Source of the DNA: Ariolimax columbianus
Lineage: Eukaryota > Mollusca > Gastropoda > Stylommatophora > Arionidae
NCBI GenBank assembly: GCA_036924085.1
Contig: JAVGWX010000011.1
Span: 18,185,264-18,249,263 of the forward strand
Reading direction: 5' to 3'
DNA: 64,000 nucleotides
Under the pieces are notes generated by a model. The model made no database searches. It was not told the origin of the DNA and saw nothing but the letters and a program-made list of their open reading frames with translations. Every line of letters starts with the position of its first letter. The first letter of the stretch is position 1. A program made the position numbers and the translations under genes. Shown here one piece after another: positions 21,000 through 32,349 of this stretch.

Positions 21000-21190
21000 T
21001 TCGAGAGGAAGACTAACGTCTGGTCAGACAAAATATACTGATCAGTAATGTCAGTCAGGGTCAGGCAAAACATAATGGCCAAGACTCTCACCTCGGCTTC
21101 ATAGTAGCACTTCCTGGAAACATATTGTTTTTATGGTAGCCTGGCTAAGAGGGTGAGGGATCGACGCAATCCCGTTAGTAATCAGCGACA
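21000..21190 (-). repeat. Dispersed repeat R1, copy 3
   Basis: Reverse complement of the repeat at 25740-25910: shared blocks include ctggtcag(a/g)caaaa(c/t)at, gccaagactctcac and gggatcgacg(c/t)aatcc, in the same order. Protein-like frames here are unsupported. Confidence 0.7.
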
Positions 21191-21334
21191 CGCAAATGAA
21201 GCCAATCATAGCACAACCGCAAGGAGGTCCCCCGACCATCCGTATCAGCACGCTTCGGATGTGAGGAAATCTACTGCAACGCGCCACTTAACGTCTTCTT
21301 CACAGTGCACCCAAAATCTATTTTTTTACAACTA

Positions 21335-21760
21335 AAGAAAAGCCAAACCTTGCCTAACAATAGCAGCATGACTTACTTGTGTTACTAAAGAAAAGCCAAA
21401 CTGTCCCTAACAATATCAGCTTGACTTACTTGTGTTACTAAAGAAAAGCCAAACTGTCCCTAACAATAGCAGCTTGACTTACTTGTGTTACTAAAGAAAA
21501 GCCAAACTGTCCCTAACAATAGCTACTTGACTTACTTGTGTTACTAAAGAAAAGCCAAACTTCCCCTAACAATAGCAGCTTGACTTACTTGTGTTACTAA
21601 AGAAAAGCAAAACTGTCCCTAACAATAGCATCAGGACTTACTTGTGTTACTAAAGAAAAGCCAAACTGTCCTTGACAATAGCAGCTTGACTTACTTGTGT
21701 TACTAAAGAAATGCCAAACTGTCCCTAACAATAGCAGCATGACTTGTGTTACTCGACAAG
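21335..21760. repeat. 53-bp minisatellite array
   Basis: Eight copies of a 53-bp unit (aaagaaaagccaaactgtcc then ctaacaatagcagcttgact then tacttgtgttact). Start of successive units at 21387 and 21440 confirms the period. Copies differ by one to three bases, so the array is young. Confidence 0.95.
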
Positions 21761-21809
21761 TAATAGCAAAGGTAGAGAACTCTTTAAATTCATTAAATAA
21801 AAGCTTGTT

Positions 21810-21895
21810 CTGGGGGTTGTTGTTAGCGACAGATAAGGCACTCGCCTCTATAACGCGCTGAACGGAAACGGTGGGCAATCGAATCCAACACATTT
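21810..21895 (+). mobile_element. tRNA-like promoter remnant, possible SINE head
   Basis: gttagcgacagataaggcac resembles a degenerate A box with D arm, and gggcaatcgaatcc, about 45 bases on, resembles a B box. The spacing is tRNA-like. No full cloverleaf can be drawn and no body is recognised. Could be chance. Confidence 0.3.
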
Positions 21896-21899
21896 CAAA

Positions 21900-22560
21900 G
21901 GCCATCTAGTCTTAAAGGAGATGTACCAGACTAGCTGCATCTTGAGTTATCTTCAGTCGACTTATGTTTTGCCACTGATCCAAGGTAGCTCGGGGCCAAA
22001 GGAGAGTGCGGTTAATGACTAGCTCATTTCAATTAAAAATCAGCGCAAGTTAAATAATCAAGACAAAACCGTCTGATGATGTCGTCATCTTCGCTTACGA
22101 TGGGCAGCTAACTTAACCTCAGCTTTATTTATTTAGGCAACCTAAAGTTCCGAAAAGTCTAAATGTAATTAGCAACACTTCTTGAGGATGCAGGTAAATG
22201 GTAGGCATCTATACCAGGAGGAAGAACAAATCAGAGTTAGTCATACGAATTGTATGTACATTCTGGGGAAACGTGATTACAGACCTCTTTAGAAAACTGT
22301 TTTACGCAGCAGGATGTCATTCACTGTTTACATGTGCTCAGCTCAAAGATTTTAGCATATGGTTAATCTGTTAAATTCACCTCTACCTGGCCTAACTTAC
22401 TCTAACTTATTTTAATTTATTCTTCCAGTGTCTAAAATAGTTTTCACGTATTTACTGTTTTAATTATAATTAATTTGCCCGCCTTGGAGAAGTCTTTGTA
22501 CAATAAAATAACAGCATATGAGCTTGTCTTAAAAACTTTACATAAAAGACACGGCTTTTT
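21900..22560. other. Gene-free stretch
   Basis: AT-rich unique-looking DNA. I see no coding frame or repeat. Confidence 0.4.
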
Positions 22561-22564
22561 GATA

Positions 22565-22708
22565 GTGGTGGTTATTGTAGTATAGGTATTAGTAGTATTA
22601 GTAGTTGTGGTGGTAGTAGTAGTAGCAGCAGTAGTAGTGGTAGTAGTAGTAGAAGTGTTAGTAGTGGTAGTAATACTAACAGTATTAGTAGTAGTATCAG
22701 TAGTAATA

Positions 22709-22742
<34 letters not shown>

Positions 22743-22975
22743 CAGGAGTAGCAGTAGTAGTAGTAGTTGCAGCAGTAGTTGTAGGAGTGGTAATAGTAGG
22801 AGAAATAATAGTAGTTATATTTGGAGTAACAGCAGTAATATATGTAGTAGTAGTAGTAGTAGTAGTAGTAGTCGTCGTAGTAGTGGTAGTAGTAGTAGTA
22901 GTAGTAGTAGTCATAGTAGTGGTATTAGTAGTAGTAATAATAGTATCAATAGTAGTAGTAATAATAATACTACAT
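22565..22975. repeat. Long imperfect TAG/AGT trinucleotide repeat
   Basis: About 410 bp of agt/tag triplets with scattered interruptions (gtg, ata, cag). The 123-residue poly-Val frame on the plus strand and 156-residue poly-Thr frame on the minus strand are translations of the microsatellite and not genes. Confidence 0.97.
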
Positions 22976-23205
22976 TAACGTGCAGTATATGTTACACTTT
23001 GTACCTTGGCCCCGGGCCCACTTTTGGACTTCTGACCCAGGTGCAATGTATCACGGGTATCCCTTTCTACAGACTCTAGATGAAGTGACTTGCACAATGA
23101 ATTCAAGGGTCCATACTTTTAAAAAAAGCATCTATATTGCCTGACTCCCTTTCCTCGTTATAATTGGAACTTTTTCTTGGTCTCACAACCATGATGTCTT
23201 GCCAT

Positions 23206-24060
23206 TTATAACTGCACGCGTTTTTGTATATTGAGTGATATGTTACAATACGTTTTGTTATTGTAACTCTGGTTGTTGTGTAGTTGTTGGAGCAAGATAT
23301 TGATGATACTAAGAACCCTTTTGTTGATGTGGCAAGGGATGAAAATATATTTTCCAACTCGTGCGTTGAAGTCTCCAAGAAGAAGTATTTCATTATGGCA
23401 GTCGGCAATTGTCCTTTGAAGGAGCTCATACAATTCATCTTTTATGTCAATGCTCTTATCTTCGATTGGTTCATACACAGTGACGATATCCATTTGACTA
23501 TCCTCTTCTTGTAGACTTAGAACCATCAGTCGTTCTGAAAAGGACTTCCATTCTTTAATGTTTGCTTTGTTGTTACTATTCACTGTACAGCCAACCCCTG
23601 CCCTGGCTCGTTCACTCATGGGAACTCCGCTGTAGTATTACATGTTGCCGTCATGGTCCAGAACGCCCTGTCCCTATTTCTTTGTTTTTGTTAGTGCCAG
23701 GACTGTCAATGTTGCTCTTTTAATCTCCTCTTTTAGTTCATGTTCTCTTCCGTTTATACATTCCATGTTCTGTAAATCGTGGTCCTTATTTCTCGCCTGT
23801 TCGTCGCCGTTGAGATCATTACGATTTTCTCTATGTTTTAATCGTTTATTAAGACAAACAGGTGATTATCCTGTTGTGTCTTTGCATGGTGGAGGGTTTG
23901 CCTCTTTACAGCCTGCATGCCTGCCGACCCGTTTTTGTCCACGGCTGTTTATTTTTTCGCAGCTAACCTCCAAATTAGGAGGTCTTTCAGCAATCCGCAA
24001 CCCTGTTGGCGCGCCTGGTAGGAGGTAGGTTCCTCCCCCAAGGCTATATCTAGATGCCAT
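23206..24060 (-). pseudogene. RTE-type LINE 5' part: leader and AP-endonuclease domain (family C)
   Basis: From 24060 downward, the minus strand shows a leader peptide region (GGTYLLPGAPTGLRIAERPP), a segment with stops (RNDLNGDEQARNKDHDLQNM), then an endonuclease (APE-like) region: LTVLALTKTKK, GVPMSERARAGVGCTV, and LLLGDFNARVGK, the GDFN block of the catalytic domain. After this the frame decays. The upstream N-terminal asparagine motif is degraded and frames switch at least twice. This is the 5' half of an RTE-type element whose 3' half is not adjacent. The family nicks DNA for target-primed reverse transcription. This copy cannot. Confidence 0.75.
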
Positions 24061-24450
24061 TCCAATATTTCTTTTTGTGCGTGTTCAAATACCATCCCAA
24101 TAATCCTACATGTATATGTCCAAATACACACTCGCTCACCCTGGGGGCCACTCTTCCCCTTCTCTCTCTTCTCACCTCACTCTGTTTCATTTGACTCTAT
24201 CCCGCAGTCACAGCCTTGCACAACTTTCACACGCGCCCTCCTGGTAAAGCCCTTCCATTGCACTTTGGTTGGGCTAGCTTCCGAGGGCGCACAAACCTAG
24301 CATAGGTACATACAGATACACACATGCATCCAAGCACTGGTTTATGCGTCCTGATATCGCCCAATTGACTACGGTCTGGAGTGGAGAATGGCTCGCCTCC
24401 GCCAGTAGAAACTAGTGAGGCAATCATTTAAGCAAAAACAAAAAAAAATA
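24061..24450. other. Gene-free stretch left of a minisatellite
   Basis: Contains ctccaaatac-like words related to the next array and no gene that I recognise. Confidence 0.35.
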
Positions 24451-24620
24451 TGTCCAAATACAAGCCCAACAATCACTTTCTCTATGTCCAAATACAGCCC
24501 AATAATCCACCTCGTCTATATCCAAATACAGCCCAATAATCCACCTCGTCTTTATCCAAATACCAGCACAATAATCCCCCTTGCCTAGGTCCGTGTACTA
24601 ACTCCACTCCTGAGTCCATG
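24450..24620. repeat. Degenerate ~35-bp minisatellite
   Basis: Four to five copies of tccaaatacagcccaataat followed by ccacctcgtcta(t). Related words (ccaatccatcttgtctttgt, ccatgtactaa) recur at 26600-26690 and more loosely at 27000-27260. Confidence 0.8.
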
Positions 24621-24649
24621 TTGTATATGTCCCTATGCTACATCCCCAT

Positions 24650-25110
24650 CATATATTCTTCCTCTTGTTCGTGTTTATGTGCTACTTTTTCTTCCTCTTC
24701 TTGTTATTGTTCTTTTTCTTCTTCTGCATCTTTATCTACTTCCTCTTCTTGTTCTTCCTCCTCTTCTTTGTAGGCTTTCAGACGTCAACTTCAATCTTCC
24801 TAGAGAAAGCGCTGCTTAGCCATATGCTTTTGATATCTCCATTGAGCTTGTCCATTAATGGTATCGGTAATAGCCACGCAAGCTGTCTCTGTTCCTCGTG
24901 TGTTGGACATCTTCGTAACTAATGGTCAGCAGTCATTTTGCCAGTGCCACCGACACATTCATGTGTGTGTCATATTCTTAGCTGATTATACAGATGCCAT
25001 CTCAGTCTGTTGTGGTGTGTGCAAAGTCTAAAGATTACTACCTGCTCAGCGCTGATGACCTCGTCATACGAGTCCTTTGTGACCAGCATGCTCTGCTTCC
25101 CACTTATTCC
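24650..25110 (-). mobile_element. Decayed family A 3' end with pyrimidine-rich flank
   Basis: From about 25110 down to 24775 the minus strand aligns by eye with the 3' end of family A (compare the reversed copy at 56960-57300): the order of words for QVVIFRL, TVLRWHLYN, MCRWHWQN, and the LYGS-like end is kept, but almost every frame is broken. It is preceded on the plus strand by a ctt-rich run (24660-24770), the expected (GAA)n tail. Much older than the other copies. Confidence 0.55.
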
Positions 25111-25434
25111 TGTTTATACACCTGGTAAACCTCTTTACCTTTTAATACGTTATACCTAAATCAGGTTGAGGTAGCATTCCACGGTCACGTGCACAAATAA
25201 GTAATGATGTTGCAATGGGGAAAGTCGCTATAGTAACATAACAATTTAAAAAATAATGCAAATCAATACATAGAAACAATTTAAAAATAAAGTTAAATGA
25301 TTAGCTAGAACGAAAATGGTATTTCATCTGAAGATTTAATACAAGTCATTAAACATTGTAAGAATTTGTGTTCATCTTTGCTGGAAATGTTCTACGACAA
25401 AGTGTATGGTATAGAGTTGTAGTTGGAACAACAC

Positions 25435-25592
25435 GATTGTGTGTGTGTGTGTGTGTGTGTGCATGTGCATGTGCGTATGCGTGTGCGTGCGCTTGTGAGT
25501 GTGTGTATGTGGGTATGGGTACATGTGTTAGGTAGGGTTTGGGAGATGCGTGTGTGCGGCTGTGCGTGTGTGTGTGTGTGTGTGTGTATTTG
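25435..25592. repeat. GT microsatellite, two blocks
   Basis: Two GT tracts (25438-25460 and 25565-25590) bracket a cryptically simple gtgcgtatgcgtg region. The minus-strand His/Thr-rich frame (25349-25609) is a translation of it. Confidence 0.95.
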
Positions 25593-25679
25593 TTGTTGTT
25601 GAATGTCAAAAGTGGGAAACTTTACTCTGAAAAGGAAAGTTAGGGACGAGTTTCAGGAGCTTCTCTCACATTCTGAGCG

Positions 25680-25915
25680 CGTTGATGAAGTTTGACCGGG
25701 ACGCCCCAGGTGGTTGTGCTTTGCTTGGCATCATATGTCTGTCACCTAACTATATGGATTACGTCGATCCCCAACCTCGTTTGCCAGACTGCCATAAAAC
25801 ATTATATTTCCAGGGAGAACTGCATGGAAGTGCGCTGTGAGAGTCTTGGCTAATATATTTAAATTGACCCTGACTAAAGTGTCTAATCAGTTTGTTTTGA
25901 CTCACCATACGAAAG
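25680..25915 (+). repeat. Dispersed repeat R1, copy 4 (longest)
   Basis: Longest visible copy: from tttgaccgggacgcc through gtcgatccccaacc, gagaactgcatggaagtg and gagagtcttggc to the tail gaccctgactaaagtgtcta. The tail is single here, unlike the tandem expansion at 5040-5350. No open frame. The gtcgatcccc word could be the remains of a B box read in reverse, but no A box is placed correctly. Confidence 0.65.
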
Positions 25916-25934
25916 GCTAATCTCCTTACATATA

Positions 25935-25936
25935 TG

Positions 25937-26001
<65 letters not shown>

Positions 26002-26060
26002 ATATATGCTTTCCGTCGAGCGGCGTGCGCGCGCATGCGTGCGCGCGTGTGTATGTGTGT
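25935..26060. repeat. AT microsatellite followed by GC/GT alternating purine-pyrimidine tract
   Basis: About 62 bp of (AT)n (25936-25998) and, 20 bp on, gcgtgcgcgcgcatgcgtgc gcgcgtgtgt. Both are alternating purine-pyrimidine runs. The second is a candidate for left-handed (Z) DNA. No gene. Confidence 0.95.
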
Positions 26061-26224
26061 CTCCATGTTAATATTTTTCATAATTGTTATTACGTTGTAT
26101 GAGACTTTCTGATACTATTGCAGTTTTTTATTTGACTGCCTAGTCTTCTGTTTTAGTTTGGTTGTTCTTGCATTTTGTTTTTAGTTGTTTGTATCTGGCA
26201 ACTATAAATACATGACCTGATGCA

Positions 26225-26345
26225 CCTGTTGATGCCGAAAAATGGAAACATTCGGTCAATAACAGTTTTCATTCACTGAAATATTTGGTCAATAACAGTT
26301 TTATTTCACTGAAACATTCGGACAATAACAGTTTTCATTCACATG
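26225..26345. repeat. Three-copy ~40-bp direct repeat
   Basis: Three tandem copies of aaacattcggtcaataacag followed by ttttcattcactg, with small changes between copies. Short and local. Confidence 0.85.
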
Positions 26346-26589
26346 AACAAACTATTGGTCCCCCACTTTCACAACCAGCAACGAACACGAGCTTTGACCA
26401 CGTGACCAGATTCTTCAGTTTCAATCGATCGCGTGCACGCCCCAACAAGAACTAACATGGCCGCCACCACGTGTCTGTATGGAGATGGTAATGGTTACCA
26501 TGTTGGAATATTTAGTATTCTAATTTTATTTTTGTGTTTGTGTTAACGAACAAAGCTCAACTTTTCCAAAGCAAATATATGTCAACATG

Positions 26590-27260
26590 GTAACTCTTCC
26601 AAATAATCCATCTTGTCTTTGTCCATGTACTAATCCATCTTGTCTTTGTCCATGTACTAACTCCATCTCATAATCTGTCGTGGTTATATCCATGTACAAA
26701 CATTACCCCAAAGTCAAATATATTTTCCATCATCTACTACATAGATCAGTATCCCGCCTGTCTATAACCGTTTAAATAAAGCCGAGGCTGCAGGGGTTCA
26801 GCAGATCAGAAGTAAATTAAAACATAAGACACGTATGGCTCAGTTATCGTATCGGGATAGACACGAAACGTAATGGAACGTATGTTTTGTTTTGCTTATG
26901 TTCTGAAGCGATACCTGAGCCATACCTGTATGTGTTGTTATCGACTATACCAATCGACTACCTGCACGACAGTTTACTCTGTCTGTGTCCATCTACTGTC
27001 TGTCTGCCCCCCCCCTCCCCCACCCCCACATAGTCTACTTTGTGCTTTGTCGTCCTACCACATGCACTCACATAACTCACCTTGTTTATGTACATCTACT
27101 TACCCCTCCCTCATTCCACCCCACCCTCCTTCATAGCCCATTTGACTATGTATATCTACAACATTCAACCGGTTGGACAATCTTGTATATGTGAATCTAC
27201 TTACCCACCCCAGATCCCACATTGTCTACTAGTACCCCCCAGTGCATTATCCATCCTGTC
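26590..27260. repeat. Degenerate repeat related to the 24.5-kb minisatellite
   Basis: Words such as aatccatcttgtctttgtcc and atgtactaa(c) recur at 26605, 26632 and 26660; looser relatives with C-rich interruptions run to 27260. The Pro/Ser-rich frames there (26873-27282) have no domain and overlap in several frames, so I do not call them genes. Confidence 0.55.
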
Positions 27261-27269
27261 CATGTCTAT

Positions 27270-29290
27270 CTACTACGAATAACACCATACACGAAACAGA
27301 AGTAAAAGAATGAATAAATTGTTGTCAAAGGGAATCAAACAAAGAAGAATAAGCTCCCAAGATAGATGTTTATCTTTGGGGATTGTTGAGCGCTTCCATA
27401 ATCGATTCTATTCAAAATGGTCACACCTTGCGAGTTCAGTTTCTCTCATTACATTATGACTAAATTCTAGCACTTTCATTTCTCTCGTGCGCTAGTAAGC
27501 CCATTCTAGAATACCAGTGGTTCTTATGATTCACGAATCAATGACCATCGGAAACCAATGATAATTGGCCAAATTCCACACACGCCCTCGTCTCGCGAGG
27601 TGACTTTAAAATCAGTAAATCCTAATGTCAGTTTTGATCGCTGGCACCACATAAATCTGTGTGTACCTCCTGGTGTCTGTGAGTTTCAGGTGGTGTAAGT
27701 CTGTTTCTGTAGACATGTCTTTGTTTCTTTCTTTATTTCCGTCCTTCCTTGTTCCTTTCATTTCAGCTCCTCTGAAAGGGAGGTAATATCAGACTAGACA
27801 ATCTCTACTCTAAAAGTACAGGAGTTACTAACGTAATAAACTACCCACTCACTCTACTCTAGTTTATAACTCTTCCCCCATTCTCTATATCCTCAACCAC
27901 TTCCCGTGTCTTCATCTCTTAATGTCCTGTTACGTTTCTGGTCACATGTTACCCCATGTATTATATTACTATTTTATAGTATTCTTCTACGTCCTCTTTG
28001 ATCAATTAGTGCCTCGTATAACCCACTTGTCATACAGTCAGATATGATGTTCTCAGGTAACTAGACTTTTAAAGTCCTACCAGCAAAAGGTTGGCATAGT
28101 TTTGAGAATCATTGCTGATCGTCGCTCGGATCCTACAAGTTATATTGTCGCAATGTCATACATTGACACCGTACGGCAAAAGAAATTCTGGGTAATCTAT
28201 CATATCGCTTACCGAATAAAATCAAAAGATCAATATGACTGTAACACGGGTGAACAGAAGAAGCTATTGTAAATCAAACGTGTGCGTCCCACAACCGCCG
28301 GAATACGTTAACACGGAATATAATATTGATAGAAACACGACAAAGCACATTTAGGTGTCACTTACTGAAATCATGCATTCATATTTCTATCATTCGTTGT
28401 GTTAGATCTGCGATGTTATCTTATTTTCACAACTTGGTATATCAGTAAAGAATCAAAACGACTGAATAAAACACAGTAAAACTGTCACTACAGACTAGAG
28501 TTACGACTCAGATGTTCACAAACCTGATGTTGGTAGTTGCAATTACTGTAAAAATCTCTTTGAAGATTTGCGGCAAAGAACGGCTACAAAGCCGTCGTAA
28601 GAAGATATTTCGTTATATCAACCAACAACTAGGTTTTGGTAAATTATTAGTAGAGAATTATATTTAAATTTGGTGATTAATACGCCAATAAATTTGAAGT
28701 TGATTAATGTGCATAGGGTGAAAGGGATGTTGGCTGTGAATGGGAGGAGGGACACGAAGGGGGTAAGTCTATGGATTCCTCTTGCGATGATGCAAACATA
28801 CGATAGAGCAGATACTTCTTATGTATCGACTAAAAATGTCAGTTATGAAAGGTAGATCACAGACTTACTCACGTCGTATACGTATTATATACGTTATCAC
28901 AAATGCTAGATCAGTTTTGTGGTGTAGAATATATATCCGTGTAATGTACGTCAAGGATGAACTAAAACATATTTTGACAACATTTTGTAATATGATGGTG
29001 ACATATATATATTTTAAAATGTAAAACTTTCAAGTTCCAACAATGTTAGCCCATACAGGTTCCAATACCGGTACATGTCTATTTATGTCCATATGATTTG
29101 AATAAATCGGGCATTCTATTGTCTGATCCTGGTTTGCCTTTCGACGTCAGATATATAAGTGACATCTGGACAGCGCCTTGGTGTGCGCTTCGTGTAAGGT
29201 GGATCTGTCTGCCTCCGATGTTCCATCTATACATCTTTTGTGGGGTCAGCCTCTAGGTCTGGTACCGCTGGGTTTAAGTGATAGAGCCAT
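27270..29290. other. Gene-free region
   Basis: Unique-looking AT-rich DNA. Short frames at 28670-29024 lack domains. One good 5' splice-site word (gggtaagt near 28760) is seen in an open frame but with nothing to support an exon. Confidence 0.4.
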
Positions 29291-29299
29291 CTGTGGGAC

Positions 29300-30030
29300 G
29301 CTGCTGTGTTGCTGTCACGATATGTGGTCAAACCACTAAATTTGCTGTTCTCTAATGAAGTCAATCACTGGCTTAGTGCCCATCTGTTTCCTGATCTCAT
29401 CGCTTTTAATGCAGTCCCATCTTGTCCCATTTTGTCACATTTAGCATTCGCCCTGGGCATTTCTTTCTGTTGTTTCTATTTTTCTCTGATTTGTTGCTGC
29501 CAGTATCCAAGTTTGACACTGTAGCATAGTGTAGGCATAGACATTTTGTTAAACATGGATGTTTTTGTGCCAATCTGTACATGCTTGTCCTGCAGTACTT
29601 GTTGACATCTGGCCAATGGTTTGGTTTGCTTTAGTGCATCTGTGAGCGATTTATTATTGCATTCTTCCATTAGATGCTTCCTAAATATTTAAAATTCGTC
29701 ACTTGCTTGATTTGTTGCTGGTCTATTTTGATCTTAGCGGTTGTTTCTGTTCTTGCTATTGTCATTGTTTCAGTTTTACTCTCGCTTATTCTCATGTTGT
29801 GTCCTTCTGCAGGTAAGTTAAGGTTGCCCACATGTCTTCAACTTAGCCTGCACTATTTTTTTCAGTTGTGTCTCGTGTCTCTTCATATGTCCAAAATATC
29901 TTATTCGCCAAAATGTAGTGCCATTTAATATTCAGTAATTCCCTTCTCCTTCCTAATCTCGTCAAGCCATCTGTATTAGTTTGCTTCTCTTTCCACAAAA
30001 TGTGACCCCTTCTTCTGTAAATCCACATTT
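29300..30030 (-). pseudogene. LINE reverse transcriptase fragments, rearranged
   Basis: Minus-strand pieces in shifted frames: NMRISESKTETM and TNFKYLGS-like words at about 29690-29800 (the end of the RT palm and the thumb), continuing in 29476-29670 with DKHVQIGTKTSMFNKMSMPT. A piece resembling the far C-terminus (RYFGHMKRHETQLKKIVQAK) lies at 29840-29990, on the wrong side of the RT part for a collinear element. Either two copies adjoin or the copy was rearranged. Non-functional. Confidence 0.6.
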
Positions 30031-31030
30031 CAAGGGTCTATGTTTTGTCCTACATGTGTTTGCTCATTGTCCACGTTTCTACATCGTGTAGTAAGGATTT
30101 GAAATATATAACACCTGATGGATATAATTTTTACTTTATGCGTTCTTTACTTGTATGGCAATATATCCTCTTACTTTCTCTACTCAGTCGAACTACTTTT
30201 GACCATATATTAATGTGATTAAGGGTTCTTCCTGAAGAGACCATTTTTTTATATACAATTAATTCTCTATTGCGAGATGTATGCTTGCTAGAGCAGTTAT
30301 ACTGTCGGGTTCTCTCAGCATATGAACCCAGTTTATACAATATGATTCGGTACCAGCGTGTATTTTCAGGAACTAAGATGGGTGCCCGACTGCTCGGATG
30401 TACCTATGATAATCTAGCACTGAATTTAAAACACTCAACTGGAAAAAAAGAAATAGCTACGGTCTATTATGATTAATTACCAGCATCTTTTTTTCAATGT
30501 ACATTTTTTTTAACATACAAGAGATAAACCCCTGGTAAGTAAAAGACTAATTCAAAGAATGTCACACCGCGACCATATACACAGGCCAAATTATATTTGC
30601 ATACATATACATGAAGAAACGAGTGTGAATAACTATTAGTTTGTACTTTGATCAAAAGAATAAGAAACATGTCTCCCGTACATACATGAAGATAGAGGGC
30701 GAGTGTAAAATCGTTTCAACCAAAATCCTTGTGATTATCGTAAGAACAAAGCAATCACAATTGGCACACATTACGCGTTCTGCTATTCTTGCCATTTCTA
30801 TGGTAATTAAAAGGCACTCTCCCTGTGTGCTTGTGAATACGTTAATGTCTATCAGTGGTCCTCAATCTTTTCTCGATAATGGACGACCCCATTGATCCAA
30901 TGACAACTACCTATTCGTCCCCAGTATTCACTTTCGCCACACGTGGTGAACTTTTAAAAAAAACAGAAAAACACGTTTGGACATACATTTTATTGTAAAA
31001 TGTAGATTTGTTTCTTGGAATGCCACGTCA
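30031..31030. other. Gene-free stretch
   Basis: AT-rich. Nothing recognised on either strand beyond short frames without domains. Confidence 0.4.
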
Positions 31031-31071
31031 CTCTTGATATCTTCTTCTTCTTCTTCGTACGCTGTCAGACG

Positions 31072-31404
31072 TCAACCTTTATTTTTTTCGAAAAAAGCAG
31101 CGGTCATCATGAGGCTGTCGACACTGCCATAGAGCTTGTCTAGTGTTGCCACTGGTGATGGCCACATCTGCTTTCTCTGATCCTCGTATGTCGGACAGTT
31201 TTGCAGCATATGTTCAGCGGTCACTTTCCCAGTACCACACATGCATTCGTCAGTGCCAACAATCTTCAATTTATTGAATAGGTGGTACCTCAGTCTATTG
31301 TGGCCAGTGCGAAGTCTAAAGACCACGACCTGCTCTCTTCTGTTCAACTGGTAATACGCATCGTTTGTTGTGTAGCCAGTATGTACTGTTTCCAATTTGA
31401 TCAT
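31072..31404 (-). pseudogene. C-terminal Cys/His segment of a family A copy
   Basis: Continues the RNase H frame after a stop: KLETVHTGYTTNDAYYQLNR, FRLRTGHNRLRYHLF, then CMCGTGKVTAEHMLQNC, a CxC-x8-H-x4-C arrangement that is the signature end of this family and probably binds zinc (inference). It ends in a frame overlapping the GAA tail. Confidence 0.8.
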
Positions 31405-32349
31405 TTATCTATCTGTAAGCTTTTTTGATTCTTCGTATGTCACACTAGAATCTGGTTGTGGAAGTCTTGCACCTTCTTTTGCCAGTTTGTCTGCCTCTTC
31501 CGTGCCTTGGATGTTACAGTGGGATGGAACCCTCTGTACCACTACTCTTGTTGGTGCTGACTGCTGGCATAGTTGACATAGTACTGCTCTTAAATCATTG
31601 AGTTCAGTATTGTTCTGGCATGTTAGTGCTGTGACTACGACCAGGGCATCTGTGAGCAGGACTATATGGCTTTCATTTCTTTTGCATGTCATCATTTCTT
31701 CTACTGCAGCCCTCAGTGCCTCTGCCTCCGCTCTGAAATTTCTTGAGTATTTTCCAGTTGCCACTGATAGTGTTGTTTTTCTATCATTTGGTAGGCTCAG
31801 GAATACCCCTGCCCCTCCGTTCTGTGTTGTGTTTGTTACAGAACCGTCGGTGTATGCATGGGTCCACTCCATGCGTGGGTAGTTTTTCGTTTTGTACCTC
31901 AGGGTTATGTCTCTTCTTTCTTTTTCAGTCTGGCTGTTCTTTTTTCCAATACCTGGTATATTTTCTGCCACCTCTGGAAATACATAGTGCCTCCAGGTAG
32001 GTTTTCGTACAGTAGGGATGGGCTTTGGTGTTGTTAATGCGTTCATATGGTCTTTGTTCATCTTTCCTTTGGCTATTTCTGCAAAGTTTCTCTGCTTTAG
32101 TTTCCCATTTCCGAAATTATTTAGTCTCCTGTGCATAGGATGGTGAGTCAGTCTTCTGCGTTTTTCTATTTGCTGCTGGGCTTTGTAGTCTCTTCTATCG
32201 GTCATGCATTGCAGATTTGTAATCTTTTCCAGTTCTACAATTGGCGTTGACTGCATGTCTCCTGTTATAACTCTCATGGCTTGGTTTTTAAGTTTTTTAA
32301 ATTTTGTTAAACTTCGCCTTTGCTGCTGTTGTCCATGCCGCAATGCCAT
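31405..32349 (-). pseudogene. RT connection and RNase H domain of a family A copy
   Basis: A 314-residue open frame within the retrocopy. The N-terminal third matches the region after the RT (KLKNQAMRVITGD). The RNase H domain follows with its motifs intact: AYTDGSV (first Asp), RAEAEALRA (Glu), VLLTDALVV (second Asp), and EEADKLAKEG (last Asp), with PSHCNI carrying the histidine. RNase H removes the RNA strand during retrotransposition. W is changed to R in the usual VVQWVPSH. The frame ends where a stop (LTDR then stop) separates it from the final zinc-binding-like segment at 31072-31404. With no EN and no RT core it cannot act alone. Confidence 0.85.

Noticed and set aside
22444..22978. 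Long poly-Thr (minus) and poly-Val (plus) open frames
   Set aside because: Both translate the TAG trinucleotide repeat. There is no domain and no start context.
26450..26500. First exon starting MAATTCLYGDG with a gtaatg donor
   Set aside because: Good start context (aacatggccgcc), but only about 11 codons and no supporting promoter or downstream exon.
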